Below are positions 9,501-18,603 of a stretch of DNA of 64,000 nucleotides, piece after piece. Position numbers and translations under genes: made by a program. The first letter of the stretch is position 1; every line of letters begins with the position of its first letter. Below the pieces are notes generated by a model. It saw only the letters and a list, made by a program, of their open reading frames with translations. It had not been told where the DNA came from and did not search any database. Source of the DNA: Rhodococcus sp. SMB37 (GTDB lineage: Bacteria > Actinomycetota > Actinomycetes > Mycobacteriales > Mycobacteriaceae); the NCBI RefSeq assembly GCF_004345605.1, contig NZ_SLVY01000009.1, positions 62,001 to 126,000 on the forward strand, given 5' to 3'.

Positions 9501-10738
9501 TGCGGCCACACCGCCGGGTCCGGGGCGAAGCGCAGCAGCAGATCGGTTCCGTCGAATTCTGCCTCCGACACGATGCAGCGACGCAGCCCGGAAGCCAGAC
9601 GTAGTCGGCGACGAATGCCGTCGGCCCCCACGACGAGGTCGTCGTCGACCCGGCCGAGCGTGAGCGACGACGGATCGGCGAGCGGGAGATGCATCCGCAT
9701 CGTGTACACCGCGTCCACCCCTGTTCCCGTGTCGTGACTGATCCGGACCGGTTCGACATCGCTCCCCTGCTGCGATGGATCCCGGTCGCCTCGGTGGTGC
9801 TGTGTCATCTCACCGAACGACGTCATCTCACCGAGTGAGCGCAAGCCTATCGGTTCGCTGCTCCGGCGCTCGCACACGGCGACCGGTGTCTCGGTGACCT
9901 GCTCACGGATCTCGTCGACGACGGCACACTGCGCAGCGCGCGCGGACGCGATCCACTCGGCGGCGGGCCCGTCCTCACCGAGGTCGGGCAGGATTCCGTT
10001 GACGATGACGGCGTCGAGTCGGAGTGTCGCCATCGCGGTCCAGGAGCGGAGCCTGCGTAATTCTGCGAATCCCGCGCGGTCCGGGGTCGTGACGAGTGTC
10101 ACGCTTGTCCGGGTACGGTCGTCGAGAAGGTCGCGGACCGCGCCGAGTCCACCGAGGATCCGGTCGTAGAGGGCCACGACCAACATCAAGCGCGGATCGG
10201 TTCCGGTCGCGGCGGCGATCCGACTGTGCTGCGGCCAGATTCGGTCCATGTAGTCGGAGAAGGTGCGAGGCGATGCGATCATCCGGAATGCGTCTGCCGA
10301 CGCGGGTGCATCGACGATCACCATGCGCCAACGTCCTTCGTCGGCGAGGCGAGCAACCTCGGTGAGCGCGAGAAGCTCCTGCACTGCGGGTAGCCCGATG
10401 AGTTCTTCGGGGGCCGGCAGATCGAACTGTCCGGCGTGCTCATGTCCCCCCGTAACCGTCGCGAGTCGATGCAGGGTCGCGTAGCGCTGCTCGAGCAGCC
10501 CGAGCGAATCGATCTCGAGCACGTCGAGACCGTCGGCCACGGACGTGACGCCGGTTCCCGCGTCGACGGCGAGGATATCGGCGAGCGAGTGCGCCTGATC
10601 GATCGAGACGAGCAACACCGAACCGTCGACGCGCACGGTGTCGAGGGCCGTTGCCGCGGCAAGGGTGGTCTTGCCCGCCCCTCCCTTACCGAGAAACAGT
10701 CGTACGCGGGCGGGCCTCGTCCCGGATTCGGTGCTCAG
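9497..10738 (-). CDS. ArsA/Get3-type P-loop ATPase, apparent CTG start
   Basis: ATPase of about 413 residues of the anion-transporting/Get3 superfamily (deviant Walker A). Translating back from 10636 in frame gives LFLGKGGAGKTTLAAATAL at about 10645-10701, a perfect P-loop, so the protein must start upstream of the first in-frame GTG (10636). No ATG, GTG or TTG occurs in frame between the P-loop and the preceding gene. The only plausible start is CTG 10738-10736, which overlaps the TGA of the SRPBCC gene (CTGA) and has AGGTGG 4 bases upstream. A later block is MVIVDAPASADAFRMIASP. Position matches Rv2184c. Target unknown. Confidence 0.83.
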   Translation of the reverse strand: MSTESGTRPARVRLFLGKGGAGKTTLAAATALDTVRVDGSVLLVSIDQAHSLADILAVDAGTGVTSVADGLDVLEIDSLGLLEQRYATLHRLATVTGGHEHAGQFDLPAPEELIGLPAVQELLALTEVARLADEGRWRMVIVDAPASADAFRMIASPRTFSDYMDRIWPQHSRIAAATGTDPRLMLVVALYDRILGGLGAVRDLLDDRTRTSVTLVTTPDRAGFAELRRLRSWTAMATLRLDAVIVNGILPDLGEDGPAAEWIASARAAQCAVVDEIREQVTETPVAVCERRSSEPIGLRSLGEMTSFGEMTQHHRGDRDPSQQGSDVEPVRISHDTGTGVDAVYTMRMHLPLADPSSLTLGRVDDDLVVGADGIRRRLRLASGLRRCIVSEAEFDGTDLLLRFAPDPAVWPQ

Positions 10739-11172
10739 CCTTCCACCTGCTTCTTCAGTTCCTTGAGCGCGGTGTCGGTGATCACCTTCTCGGCCTTTCT
10801 CTTGAACAGGCCGATCATCGGGATGGTGAGATCGACGGTGAGTTCGTAGTCGACCACGGTGCCTCCGCCGGGAGCATCACCGAGAACGTAGCTTCCGGAC
10901 TGTGCCTTCTGGATCTCGCCGCTCTCGAGGTTCCAGCTGACCGCCCGGCCGTCCGCCGCCCAGCGGTATCGGAGGACATAGGTATCCTTGACGATCCCCG
11001 CGTCGAGCACGAACCGGACGGTTTCCGCGCGGCCGTCGGGCCGCCGTTCGAGCACCTCGACGGTCTTGGCCGCCTCCACCCAGGTGGGATAGGCGTCGAA
11101 GTCCGCGATCACGGCCATCACCTGATCTGCCGGTGCATCGATGGTGATCGACCTCTTGGTCTTCTCGGCCAT
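10735..11172 (-). CDS. SRPBCC (polyketide cyclase/dehydrase-like) protein
   Basis: Single START/Bet v1-like fold protein of 145 residues, counterpart of Rv2185c (TB16.3) by order and sequence feel. Motifs typical of the family: N-terminal strand SITIDAPADQVMAVIADFDAYPTWVEAAKTVEV (read in pieces), a central GTVVDYELTVDLTIPMIG and a C-terminal long helix ALKELKKQVEG. Such proteins bind hydrophobic ligands; no catalytic claim is possible. Its stop overlaps the ATPase start, so it sits directly upstream in a coupled operon. Confidence 0.85.
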   Translation of the reverse strand: MAEKTKRSITIDAPADQVMAVIADFDAYPTWVEAAKTVEVLERRPDGRAETVRFVLDAGIVKDTYVLRYRWAADGRAVSWNLESGEIQKAQSGSYVLGDAPGGGTVVDYELTVDLTIPMIGLFKRKAEKVITDTALKELKKQVEG

Positions 11173-11296
11173 TTCGACGAAGACTCCTTTTCAGTCCGTC
11201 CCGTGTGCTGAAGGTGCGCAGCCGTCTCCGCCACCGGAGGTGCCGAGACCGACGTCGTTGTCTACCACACACCGTATCGACACGGTATCGGGCCGC

Positions 11297-11692
11297 TCAG
11301 GACTGGTCACGCGGAGACTCCCCGGCCGGTCGTCCCGCTTCGAGGCGAGCCTTGACCTCGAAGGTCATCTTCTTCCCGGCGACCCTGCGCTCTCGGTTCA
11401 TCGCTGCCAGGTCGAGTTCCGCAACACGGTCGGGGGCCACTCCGGTCGGCTCGCAGTGCAGGAAGTAGTGGATGATCGCGCCGTCGAGCGAGGGTTCGAG
11501 CCACACTTCCATCGTCCCGGTCAGCGGACCGGACACCGCCCACCGGATTCCCTGTTCCGCGCGGTCCTCACGGACGGTCAACGCGAGATCCGGCCACCAC
11601 GCCCGCCACCGGTCCGGCGCCGCGATTTCCGCCGCGATGCGGAGGGGGTCTGCCGCAATGAAGGTCTGATCCGACACCTGAATACTGCTCAC
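11297..11692 (-). CDS. Second SRPBCC-like conserved protein
   Basis: Protein of 131 residues with a shorter SRPBCC-like pattern (FIAADPLRIAAEIAAPDRW, then GTMEVWLEPSLDGAIIHYFL), corresponding in position to Rv2186c. GTG start at 11692. It precedes the first SRPBCC gene by 124 bases on the same strand. The two may be distant paralogues. Ligand unknown. Confidence 0.75.
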   Translation of the reverse strand: MSSIQVSDQTFIAADPLRIAAEIAAPDRWRAWWPDLALTVREDRAEQGIRWAVSGPLTGTMEVWLEPSLDGAIIHYFLHCEPTGVAPDRVAELDLAAMNRERRVAGKKMTFEVKARLEAGRPAGESPRDQS

Positions 11693-11729
11693 GCGGACAG
11701 CTTCACATACCGCTCACCCAGCCGATTCG

Positions 11730-12899
11730 TCACCCCGCGGTTCGGTACACAGCTCCTGGCCGTTGCGGCGAGCCACCCAGAAGCTCCCGCAGCTTGGCAC
11801 CGAGAACGTCCCAACGCCACTGCGTCGACACCCACTGCCGACCGGCAGCTCCCATCGCTGCGGCCCGGTCCGGATCGGCAAGGACACCGGTGATCGCAGT
11901 CGCGACGGCGGACACCGAGGTGCCGTCGACGACGAACCCGGTCTTCCCGTCCCGGACTGTCTCGGGGGCACCGCCGGATCTCCCTGCGACCACCGGGACA
12001 CCTGTGGCCGAAGCCTCGAGATAGACGATCCCGAGACCTTCCACATCGAGCCCCGCGCCCCGGGTGCGACACGGCATCGCGAACACATCCGCGATCGTGT
12101 GATGCGCTGCGAGCTCCGCCGCGGGCACACCGCCGGTGATGACGACGTGGTCCTCGACACCGACCTTGTGCGCCAGCTCACGAAGCGTGTCCTCGTACGG
12201 ACCGCCACCGACGACGACGAGCACTGCGCCGTCGATTCGACGTCGGATCTCCGGCAGCGCCCGGATCAGGATGTCCTGTCCCTTACGCGGTACCAGCCTC
12301 GACAAGCACAGCACCGTCGGCCGATCACCGAGTCGGTATCGTGCGCGGAGTTCGGCGCGCGCCGCCGGGTCCGGCCGGAACACCTCGGTGTCGACACCGG
12401 ACGGCAGGTGCTCGAGACCGGCCTCGGGACCGAACGCCGCCGCGAACCGGCCTCGGGTGTACCGGCTGACATAGGTGACCGTGTCGGTCTCGTTGCCGAT
12501 GCGACGCAGCGCCTGCCGGCCACCCGGCACCATCGACCAGCCCACTTCGTGACCGTGGGTGCTCGCCACGATCCGCTCGGCGCCGGCGCGGCGCAGCACC
12601 GGCGCCAGCAACGCCAGCGGCGCGGCGGCACCGAACCACACCGTGTCGCACCCCGTGTCGGCGAGCAGACGAGACGCGCGACGCGCGACCGCCGGGGTCG
12701 GCAGCATCAGCGTCGTCGGATGACGCACGACCTCGAACGGCTGGTCCGCGTCGTAGCGGATGTGGCTGTCGCCGCGCCAGCGCGGTGCGTACACGACGAT
12801 CTCGTCGGCAGGGAGTTGCGCCGCGAACAAACGCAGGTACGACTGGATTCCTCCCGGTCGGGGCGGAAAGTCGTTGGTCACCAGCAGCGTTCGCGACAT
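11730..12899 (-). CDS. pimB: GDP-mannose-dependent alpha-1,6-phosphatidylinositol monomannoside mannosyltransferase
   Basis: GT4/GT-B glycosyltransferase of 389 residues that adds the second mannose to phosphatidylinositol mannoside at the cytosolic face. N-terminal nucleotide fold start TLLVTNDFPPRPGGIQSYL, HGHEVGWSMVPGG with the catalytic-region His, linker RLVPRKGQDILIRALP, and the C-terminal EX7E donor block EGLGIVYLEASATGVPVVAG. Matches Rv2188c (PimB'). The fatty-acyl-CoA synthetase gene fadD15, next to pimB in M. tuberculosis, is absent here. Confidence 0.92.
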   Translation of the reverse strand: MSRTLLVTNDFPPRPGGIQSYLRLFAAQLPADEIVVYAPRWRGDSHIRYDADQPFEVVRHPTTLMLPTPAVARRASRLLADTGCDTVWFGAAAPLALLAPVLRRAGAERIVASTHGHEVGWSMVPGGRQALRRIGNETDTVTYVSRYTRGRFAAAFGPEAGLEHLPSGVDTEVFRPDPAARAELRARYRLGDRPTVLCLSRLVPRKGQDILIRALPEIRRRIDGAVLVVVGGGPYEDTLRELAHKVGVEDHVVITGGVPAAELAAHHTIADVFAMPCRTRGAGLDVEGLGIVYLEASATGVPVVAGRSGGAPETVRDGKTGFVVDGTSVSAVATAITGVLADPDRAAAMGAAGRQWVSTQWRWDVLGAKLRELLGGSPQRPGAVYRTAG

Positions 12900-12962
12900 G
12901 GCTACACCGTAGGGTGTGGGATGCCGTGACCGCTCGACGGGGGCGGGTCGGTGGGGGGAATC

Positions 12963-14294
12963 TCAGACTCGGTCGGTGAGCCAGTCGCCCCATCGGTCGA
13001 CGACGTCCGTCGCGCTCACTCCCACGGTCGCGGTGAATGCGTCGCGCTGGTCTGCTTCCGACGCCGGGCCGTCCGCGAGTCTGTGGTACAGGGAGGTCAG
13101 ATCGTCTTCGCCGTACTCCTCGGCGAGGAACGTCGTGAGACTCCACGCGGTCTCGTAGGCGGTGCGGGAGCGACTCGGGTCGGCAAAGTCGTCGTCGGTG
13201 GGAATCTGTGACGGCGCGCCGGTGCGGGTGACCTCCCCGACGAGGTTCGGGGCGATTCGGCGGAGGTCGGCACCGGTCACGGGTGATCCGGTATCGGAAC
13301 GGTAGCCGATGTAGTCGGCGTATCCCTCGAGGATCCACATCGGCGACCCGTCCACGGTCTGCGGCCGGGCCGCGATGTGCGCCAACTCGTGCCGGAGCAC
13401 CGCACGCAGGCTCTCCTGCGAGAGACGACTGCCCGCTGCCGGGCTGAAGACGATGCGCTGGCCGGTCGCTCTGTCGTGCTCGGGATCGACGGCATCGGAG
13501 ATCGCCACCGCCGCGATCTCGTCACCGTTGTGTGCGGTGCCCACCTGATCGGTGAACTCGTCGTGGCTCGAGGTGACCAACACGAGCGAGCGTTCCGGCC
13601 AGTCCGTCCCCCACACCTCCGACACCACGTCCACCGCGGACGGAAGCTCGGCTGCGATGTCCGCGGCGAGGTCGGTCGCGTCCGGGTGAGCCAGAATCAT
13701 CGACGTGCCACCGGCCGTCACGGTCGTCGTCACATCGAGCGGTCCGTGGTCCCACGGGCCCCTCCATGTCGCGGACACCGACCCCGGAAGCGGCCGGTCG
13801 GAGGCAATCTTCCATCCGTCGCTACGTGCGACGACCAGCACTGCGACGGGTTTGCGGGTCGGCGCCTCGTCGACGCCCTCGATTCCGTAGCGCAGCGACA
13901 CCGTGAGCGCGCGTACGGGGTCGTCTCCGAACAGGCCGGCGATCTCACTCGGGATGTCGGCTGCGGGCTCGGTGCCGAGCTCGTATCCGAATTCGACCAA
14001 GGGCACGCCGGTGAGCGCCTGGGCGCGGCGGGTCTCGGCCTCGAGCAGCTCCGACCCGACGGCGGTGTCGATGATCTCGGAGAGCGCTGCGCTGTCGGCG
14101 GTGCGTACGGCATCCGCCCACGAATCGAGAAGTGCCTGCAACTCCACACGAACGTCCGACTCGGACGGTCCGGTGGTGTCAGGGGCAACGAGGAGCACTC
14201 CTACGACCGCCACCGCGAGCGCCAGCCCGGCGAGCCCGATCCGTTCCCACGGCGCGCGACGACGGGGTCGGGGCAGGCTCTCCGGCGATGGCAC
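12963..14294 (-). CDS. Membrane-anchored HExxH metallopeptidase-like protein (peptidase MA/gluzincin type)
   Basis: Protein of about 443 residues. A basic N-terminus and one membrane helix (about 18-37) suggest an exported, membrane-tethered body. A NTF2-like segment may occupy 45-175. The C-terminal half carries HELAH at 302-306 and, 17 residues after the second His, Glu323 in WILEGYADY, the spacing of gluzincin zinc peptidases. GTG start with a weak ribosome site. It lies between pimB and the NlpC/P60 gene ripC. Substrate unknown; a cell-envelope role is only suggested by context. Confidence 0.75.
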   Translation of the reverse strand: MPSPESLPRPRRRAPWERIGLAGLALAVAVVGVLLVAPDTTGPSESDVRVELQALLDSWADAVRTADSAALSEIIDTAVGSELLEAETRRAQALTGVPLVEFGYELGTEPAADIPSEIAGLFGDDPVRALTVSLRYGIEGVDEAPTRKPVAVLVVARSDGWKIASDRPLPGSVSATWRGPWDHGPLDVTTTVTAGGTSMILAHPDATDLAADIAAELPSAVDVVSEVWGTDWPERSLVLVTSSHDEFTDQVGTAHNGDEIAAVAISDAVDPEHDRATGQRIVFSPAAGSRLSQESLRAVLRHELAHIAARPQTVDGSPMWILEGYADYIGYRSDTGSPVTGADLRRIAPNLVGEVTRTGAPSQIPTDDDFADPSRSRTAYETAWSLTTFLAEEYGEDDLTSLYHRLADGPASEADQRDAFTATVGVSATDVVDRWGDWLTDRV

Positions 14295-14360
14295 GGCGGC
14301 AAGTGTATGTGGCGCGCGGTGCCACTCTCCGTGCCGTGTATCGGTTGTCTCCGGAAGCGG

Positions 14361-15407
14361 TCAGTAGCGTCGCGCGCTGTGGAACGGGAAGCTGTCCATC
14401 GCCTGCACCTTCACCGGCACACCGAACGTGGAGGCATGCACGATGTTTCCGTCGCCCGCGTAGATACCGACGTGTGAAGCATCGTTGTAGAAGATGATGA
14501 CGTCACCGGGTTGGAGATTGTCACGCGAGACCGGCGTCCCACCCTGGGCCTGCGCCTGGCTCGAGCGTGGCACGGTCTTGCCGACCTGTTGATATGCCCA
14601 GACCACGAGGCCGGAGCAATCGAACTGGTCGGGGCCGGTGGCGCCCCACACGTACGGATCGCCGATCCGGGTGAGGGCGGCGCGGACCGCTCCTGCCCCG
14701 TTGCCGGGAATGAGGTGCTCCATGATGCGATCGGCATCGAGACCTGGTGGAAACGGAGTGCCGGCGAGGATCGACTTCTCCGCGTCGCTCAGGTTGTCGA
14801 AAGCGTCGAGGACCGCGGCGATCTGCGACTCGAGTTCGGTTTCCTGACGCTGCAGGTCGTCGCGCAGCGTCTGCGCCTGCTCGGCCGCGACGCGAGCGGC
14901 TTCGGCCGACTTCTGAGATGCCGACGCGGCGGCCTCTGCGGCGTCGGTGGCCCTACGGAATCCTTCGATCTCGCGATCGGTCTGCGCGCCCAGTACGTCG
15001 AGCATCACCATCTGGTCGAGCAACTGCTGGGGTGAGTCGCTGACCATCACCGCGAAGAGGCGGTTGGTACGCGAACCCCGGTAGTTGGCCTGGGCCAGCT
15101 TGTCGACGGTGGGCTTGAATCGCGCGACCTCGGCCTGGGCTGCAGCGAGCGCGTCGTGGTCCGCGGCGGCGCGAGCATCGAGTTCGTGCTGCTCTGCGAT
15201 CCGGGCGTCCAGGTCGATCCCGGCCTGGTGCAATGCTTCGGTGGCCTGCTCGGACCGGCGGGACAGGTCGGCGAGATGTTCGAGTTTGGCGGTGGGACTG
15301 TCGCCGATGGGATCGGCCACTGCAGGCGCGGAGGTGAGACCCAGGATGAGAAGTACACATGCGGCGAGAGCAGTGCGAACAGCCCGTCTGGCGGGAGCGG
15401 AGAACAC
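14361..15407 (-). CDS. ripC: NlpC/P60 peptidoglycan endopeptidase with coiled coil (RipC-like)
   Basis: Secreted cell-wall hydrolase of 348 residues, Rv2190c (RipC) counterpart. A signal peptide ends near APAVADP (about 31). A long Ala/Glu/Gln-rich coiled coil follows (about 40-200), which in RipC-type proteins mediates control by FtsEX. The C-terminal NlpC/P60 domain has the catalytic Cys in FDCSGLVVWAYQQVG, His in ASHVGIYAGDGNIVHAS. GTG start with AAAGGAAG upstream. The peptidase gene follows 66 bases downstream on the same strand. Confidence 0.9.
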   Translation of the reverse strand: MFSAPARRAVRTALAACVLLILGLTSAPAVADPIGDSPTAKLEHLADLSRRSEQATEALHQAGIDLDARIAEQHELDARAAADHDALAAAQAEVARFKPTVDKLAQANYRGSRTNRLFAVMVSDSPQQLLDQMVMLDVLGAQTDREIEGFRRATDAAEAAASASQKSAEAARVAAEQAQTLRDDLQRQETELESQIAAVLDAFDNLSDAEKSILAGTPFPPGLDADRIMEHLIPGNGAGAVRAALTRIGDPYVWGATGPDQFDCSGLVVWAYQQVGKTVPRSSQAQAQGGTPVSRDNLQPGDVIIFYNDASHVGIYAGDGNIVHASTFGVPVKVQAMDSFPFHSARRY

Positions 15408-15539
15408 GAGGCTTGTCTTCCTTTCGCAAAGATCTCGATTAGGTTACGGAATCGCATAGCTTCGTGTCTACCCACGGGTAGCGCGCTGCAATTCGTTACC
15501 TACAGCATTCACCATCGCCGGTTCGGACCCGCCAATGGA

Positions 15540-15577
15540 GTGAGGGTGGACCGGTGATGTCACCGATCCACCCTCAC
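15540..15577 (-). terminator. Hairpin terminator after NlpC/P60 gene
   Basis: Imperfect stem with arms GTGAGGGTGGA and TCCACCCTCAC enclosing a second paired block CGGTGA/TCACCG. It follows the stop of the 15594-16166 gene by 16 bases. It separates that gene from ripC. Confidence 0.7.
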
Positions 15578-15593
15578 AGGCACTGCTCGTCGA

Positions 15594-16166
15594 TCAGAAG
15601 CGGCGGGCGCCGTCCACGGGCATCGAGTCGAGTGGAGCAACCTTCACCGGCTGGCTCGAGGTCGAGGCATGCACGATGTTGCCGTTGCCGATGTAGATAC
15701 CGGTATGGCTGCCGCCGTAGAAGGAGACGACATCACCGGGCTGCAGCGCACCGACCGACACAGCCTGGCCTGCCGAGGCCTGCTGGTAGCTGGTACGGGG
15801 GACGCTCAGGCCCACCTGCTGATACGCCCACTGCACGAGACCCGAGCAGTCGAATGCGTTCGGGCCGGTTGCGCCGTACACGTACGGAGATCCGACCTTG
15901 CTGAGCGCGGCGTCGGCTGCACGCTGGCCGACCGAGCTGAACGGCGCGGTGAAGGGCGCAGCGGGAGCGGCTTCAGGAGCCGGCGGGATGAGGTTGGTGA
16001 CCTCCGGCGGCAGGGTCACGCCGGCGGGGAGTTCGAAGGTGCCGACACCGGGAATGGTGACGGGCTCCGCCATCGCCGGACCGGCGGTGACGGTGACTGC
16101 ACCGAGCGCGAGTGCGCCGGCAACGAGGGCGCGACGCACTGCGCGCTTGCTGTTCTGCGAGACCAC
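15594..16166 (-). CDS. Small secreted NlpC/P60 peptidoglycan hydrolase
   Basis: Protein of about 190 residues. A signal peptide with basic N-terminus (SKRAVRRALVAGALALGAV) ends at GPAMAEP. A Pro/Ala linker leads to an NlpC/P60 domain with the catalytic Cys in FDCSGLVQWAYQQVG and His in GSHTGIYIGNGNIVHAS. It is very similar in its catalytic half to the neighbouring ripC product but lacks a coiled coil. GTG 16166 gives a clean signal peptide; GTG 16196 is in frame and possible. Upstream lies a probable c-di-AMP riboswitch, so expression is likely controlled by cyclic di-AMP. Confidence 0.86.
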   Translation of the reverse strand: MVSQNSKRAVRRALVAGALALGAVTVTAGPAMAEPVTIPGVGTFELPAGVTLPPEVTNLIPPAPEAAPAAPFTAPFSSVGQRAADAALSKVGSPYVYGATGPNAFDCSGLVQWAYQQVGLSVPRTSYQQASAGQAVSVGALQPGDVVSFYGGSHTGIYIGNGNIVHASTSSQPVKVAPLDSMPVDGARRF

Positions 16167-16194
16167 GAGGGGATGTTCTCCAATTCTTCCGTTC

Positions 16195-16352
16195 ACCCGC
16201 CGACCGAGTTAGCTGACGGATTCGGGCCGGAAGATCAGCCCTACCCCTCTCCGCGGGGGCGGAGGAGGGGATTCACCCCAGTAACGCGTGTGGGTCCCCG
16301 GCTCGGACACTCGAGGTCGAGCGGCCGATTAGGCGGTTACCTTGCGGCTCCG
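16195..16352 (-). promoter_or_regulatory. Probable ydaO/yuaA (cyclic di-AMP) riboswitch
   Basis: On the minus strand, the leader of the small NlpC/P60 gene has the conserved blocks of the ydaO class in order: CCGCCTAATCGGC, then GAGCCGGGGACCCAC, then TGGGGTGAATCCCC, and finally the diagnostic 3' block CCCGAATCCGTCAGCTAAC followed by GGTCGGCGG. In actinobacteria this RNA typically precedes cell-wall hydrolase and rpf genes and turns them down when cyclic di-AMP is high. Boundaries are approximate. A covariance-model search (Rfam RF00379) would confirm. Confidence 0.85.
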
Positions 16353-16795
16353 ACCCTCGGGAGTGGGCCGGACGAACTATTCCGCTTGGTCTCAGGAAGG
16401 TTACGAAACTGCATCGCCGAGGCCAACCCGAAATCGCGGAGAATGCGTACTAAGTCCGTTTCAGGCGTTTTGGGACCAGCGCCGTCACCTTTTCATAACG
16501 AGCCGATAACGGCACGGGGGGCAGTAATCCCGACCCTGCCGACAGGATCCGGACGGTGCCACCGCAGATCTACACACCGCCGTGACTCATCCCTGCTCAG
16601 GGCACCGCTCGGCCTTGCTCACATACCTCCGGGACAACAACTCCGGCGCACCGCAGGGACTCCCCACAACAGGGAGCGACACCCCGGACAATCGCTGCCC
16701 GATCCGCCGTTCCGACTCGGGTGTGATCCTCGTCTCATCGAGGGTGGAAAGTCCGGTTCCGTGGCGTGTCGGGGGTGGTTTCTACGCTCAGGCGC
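16353..16795. other. Intergenic region between riboswitch and exonuclease gene
   Basis: About 440 bases with no supportable gene. The part next to the riboswitch should hold the promoter of the minus-strand hydrolase; the right part should hold the promoter of the plus-strand exonuclease gene. Short open frames here lack ribosome sites and look random. Confidence 0.5.
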
Positions 16796-18553
16796 ATGAC
16801 GTCGTCCCCTACCGGTTCCGATACCACCCGCGGTATCCAGCTCAGCTTCGACGAACTCGACACTCCCCTACGCGACACCACCTTCGTCGTGGTCGATCTC
16901 GAGACCACCGGGGGACGCTCCGGTGACGACGCCATCACCGAGATCGGCGCGGTCAAGGTCCGCAGCGGTGAAGTACTGGGCGAATTCGCGACCCTCGTCG
17001 ACCCTGGCCGGTCGATCCCACCCGAGATCGTTCGCCTCACGGGTATCACCACCGCGATGGTCTATCAGGCTCCTCGTATCGAGGAAGTACTCCCCGCGTT
17101 CCTCGAATTCGCTGCGGGCTCGGTCCTCGTAGCGCACAACGCGGGGTTCGACACCGGCTTCCTCCGTGCCGCGGCCGTCCAGTGCGACGTGGCATGGCCA
17201 CGGTTTCCCGTCATCTGCACCGTCAAATTGGCGAGGCGTGTCCTCGGGCGCGACGAGGCACCCTCGGTGAAACTCTCCGCACTCGCCGAACTGTTCAGCG
17301 TGTCGACGCAACCCACACACCGCGCGCTCGACGACGCACGCGCGACCGTCGACGTCCTGCACGCACTCATCGAGCGGGTCGGCAACCAGGGGGTCCACAG
17401 TCTCACCGAACTGCGCGACTACCTCCCGACCGTGACGGCCGAACAACGCGCCAAACGCACCCTTGCCGCTCACCTGCCGCATCGCCCCGGCGTGTACCTG
17501 TTCCGGGGCCCGTCGGACGAAGCGCTCTACATCGGCACGGCCGTGGATCTACGTCGTCGCGTCCGCAACTACTTCACGGGTTCGGAAACCCGAGCGCGCC
17601 TCCGCGAGATGGTCACGCTGACGACCCGCATCGACCACGTCGAATGCGCGCACGGCCTCGAAGCCGGGGTACGCGAACTCCGGCTGATCGCCGCGCACAC
17701 TCCCCCGTACAACCGTCGTTCGAAGTACCCCACTCGCGGGTGGTGGATCACTCTCACCGACGAGCCGTTCCCGCGCCTGGCGATCTCGCGCACGCCCTCG
17801 ACCGACGCGCTCGGCCCCTTCTCCGTCCGGAACGCAGCCGCCGAGGTGGCCACCACCCTCTCCGAATTCAGTGGGCTGCGCACGTGCACCCGCAGGATCG
17901 GCCGGTCCGCGCGCCACGGCGACCGCTGCCTGCCTGACGCGGTCGGTGCCTGCTCGGCCGCCTCGTTCGGCCCGCAGAGTCCCGACGAGTACTCCGGCCA
18001 GGCCCGACGGGCACGCGCTCTCCTCCACGGCCACGACGCCTCCCTGATCGTGCGGGCACAGGAGCGCATCGACGCGTTGGCGAGCAGAGAATTGTTCGAG
18101 AACGCAGCACGACTACGCGACCGCACCGCCGAGGCGGTCCGTGCACTACGACGCACGCAGCGCCTCGCCGCGCTCGCAGCCATCGACGAACTGATCGCGG
18201 CGCGCCCCCGCGCCGAAGGAGGGTGGGATTTCGCCGTGGTACGCGCTGGCCGACTCGCGTCGGCCGGCGTCGCGGAACGCGGTGTGCGTCCCATGCCGGT
18301 CGTCGAGGCGATCACGGCGAGCGCCGAAACGATAGTGCCCGGGCCAGGTCCGCTACGCGGTGCGCCCCCAGAAGAGATAGGACTACTCGCTCGGTGGCTG
18401 GACTCCGACGGGGTGCGCATCGTGCGGACCTCCCACGGATGGTCCGAGCCGGTCGATGGCGCGGGCCGGTGGAGTGAATGGGCCGAGCTGGCACGACAGG
18501 CACGCGATGCGTCCGGGGCGGTCCCGGAACCGGACGCCCACCGCATAGGCTGA
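16796..18553 (+). CDS. DEDDh exonuclease fused to UvrC-like GIY-YIG domain (Rv2191 family)
   Basis: Two-part protein of about 585 residues. N-terminal DNA polymerase III epsilon-like exonuclease: [11 protein letters not shown] (about 32-42), [10 protein letters not shown] and closing [10 protein letters not shown]. The second part begins near [20 protein letters not shown], a GIY-YIG nuclease as in UvrC, followed by a helix with UvrB/UvrC-like [12 protein letters not shown]. Suggests a role in DNA repair, as a Cho/UvrC-like incision protein with an attached exonuclease. ATG 16796 chosen over an upstream in-frame GTG. Confidence 0.87.
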   Translation: MTSSPTGSDTTRGIQLSFDELDTPLRDTTFVVVDLETTGGRSGDDAITEIGAVKVRSGEVLGEFATLVDPGRSIPPEIVRLTGITTAMVYQAPRIEEVLPAFLEFAAGSVLVAHNAGFDTGFLRAAAVQCDVAWPRFPVICTVKLARRVLGRDEAPSVKLSALAELFSVSTQPTHRALDDARATVDVLHALIERVGNQGVHSLTELRDYLPTVTAEQRAKRTLAAHLPHRPGVYLFRGPSDEALYIGTAVDLRRRVRNYFTGSETRARLREMVTLTTRIDHVECAHGLEAGVRELRLIAAHTPPYNRRSKYPTRGWWITLTDEPFPRLAISRTPSTDALGPFSVRNAAAEVATTLSEFSGLRTCTRRIGRSARHGDRCLPDAVGACSAASFGPQSPDEYSGQARRARALLHGHDASLIVRAQERIDALASRELFENAARLRDRTAEAVRALRRTQRLAALAAIDELIAARPRAEGGWDFAVVRAGRLASAGVAERGVRPMPVVEAITASAETIVPGPGPLRGAPPEEIGLLARWLDSDGVRIVRTSHGWSEPVDGAGRWSEWAELARQARDASGAVPEPDAHRIG

Positions 18554-18603
18554 TCGACACCGGAGGAAGATCTGCGTCACCGGAGTACAGACAAGGAGTC
18601 CCC

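Noticed and set aside
10636..10636. GTG 10636 as the ATPase start
   Set aside because: It would remove the P-loop that is encoded just upstream in the same frame.
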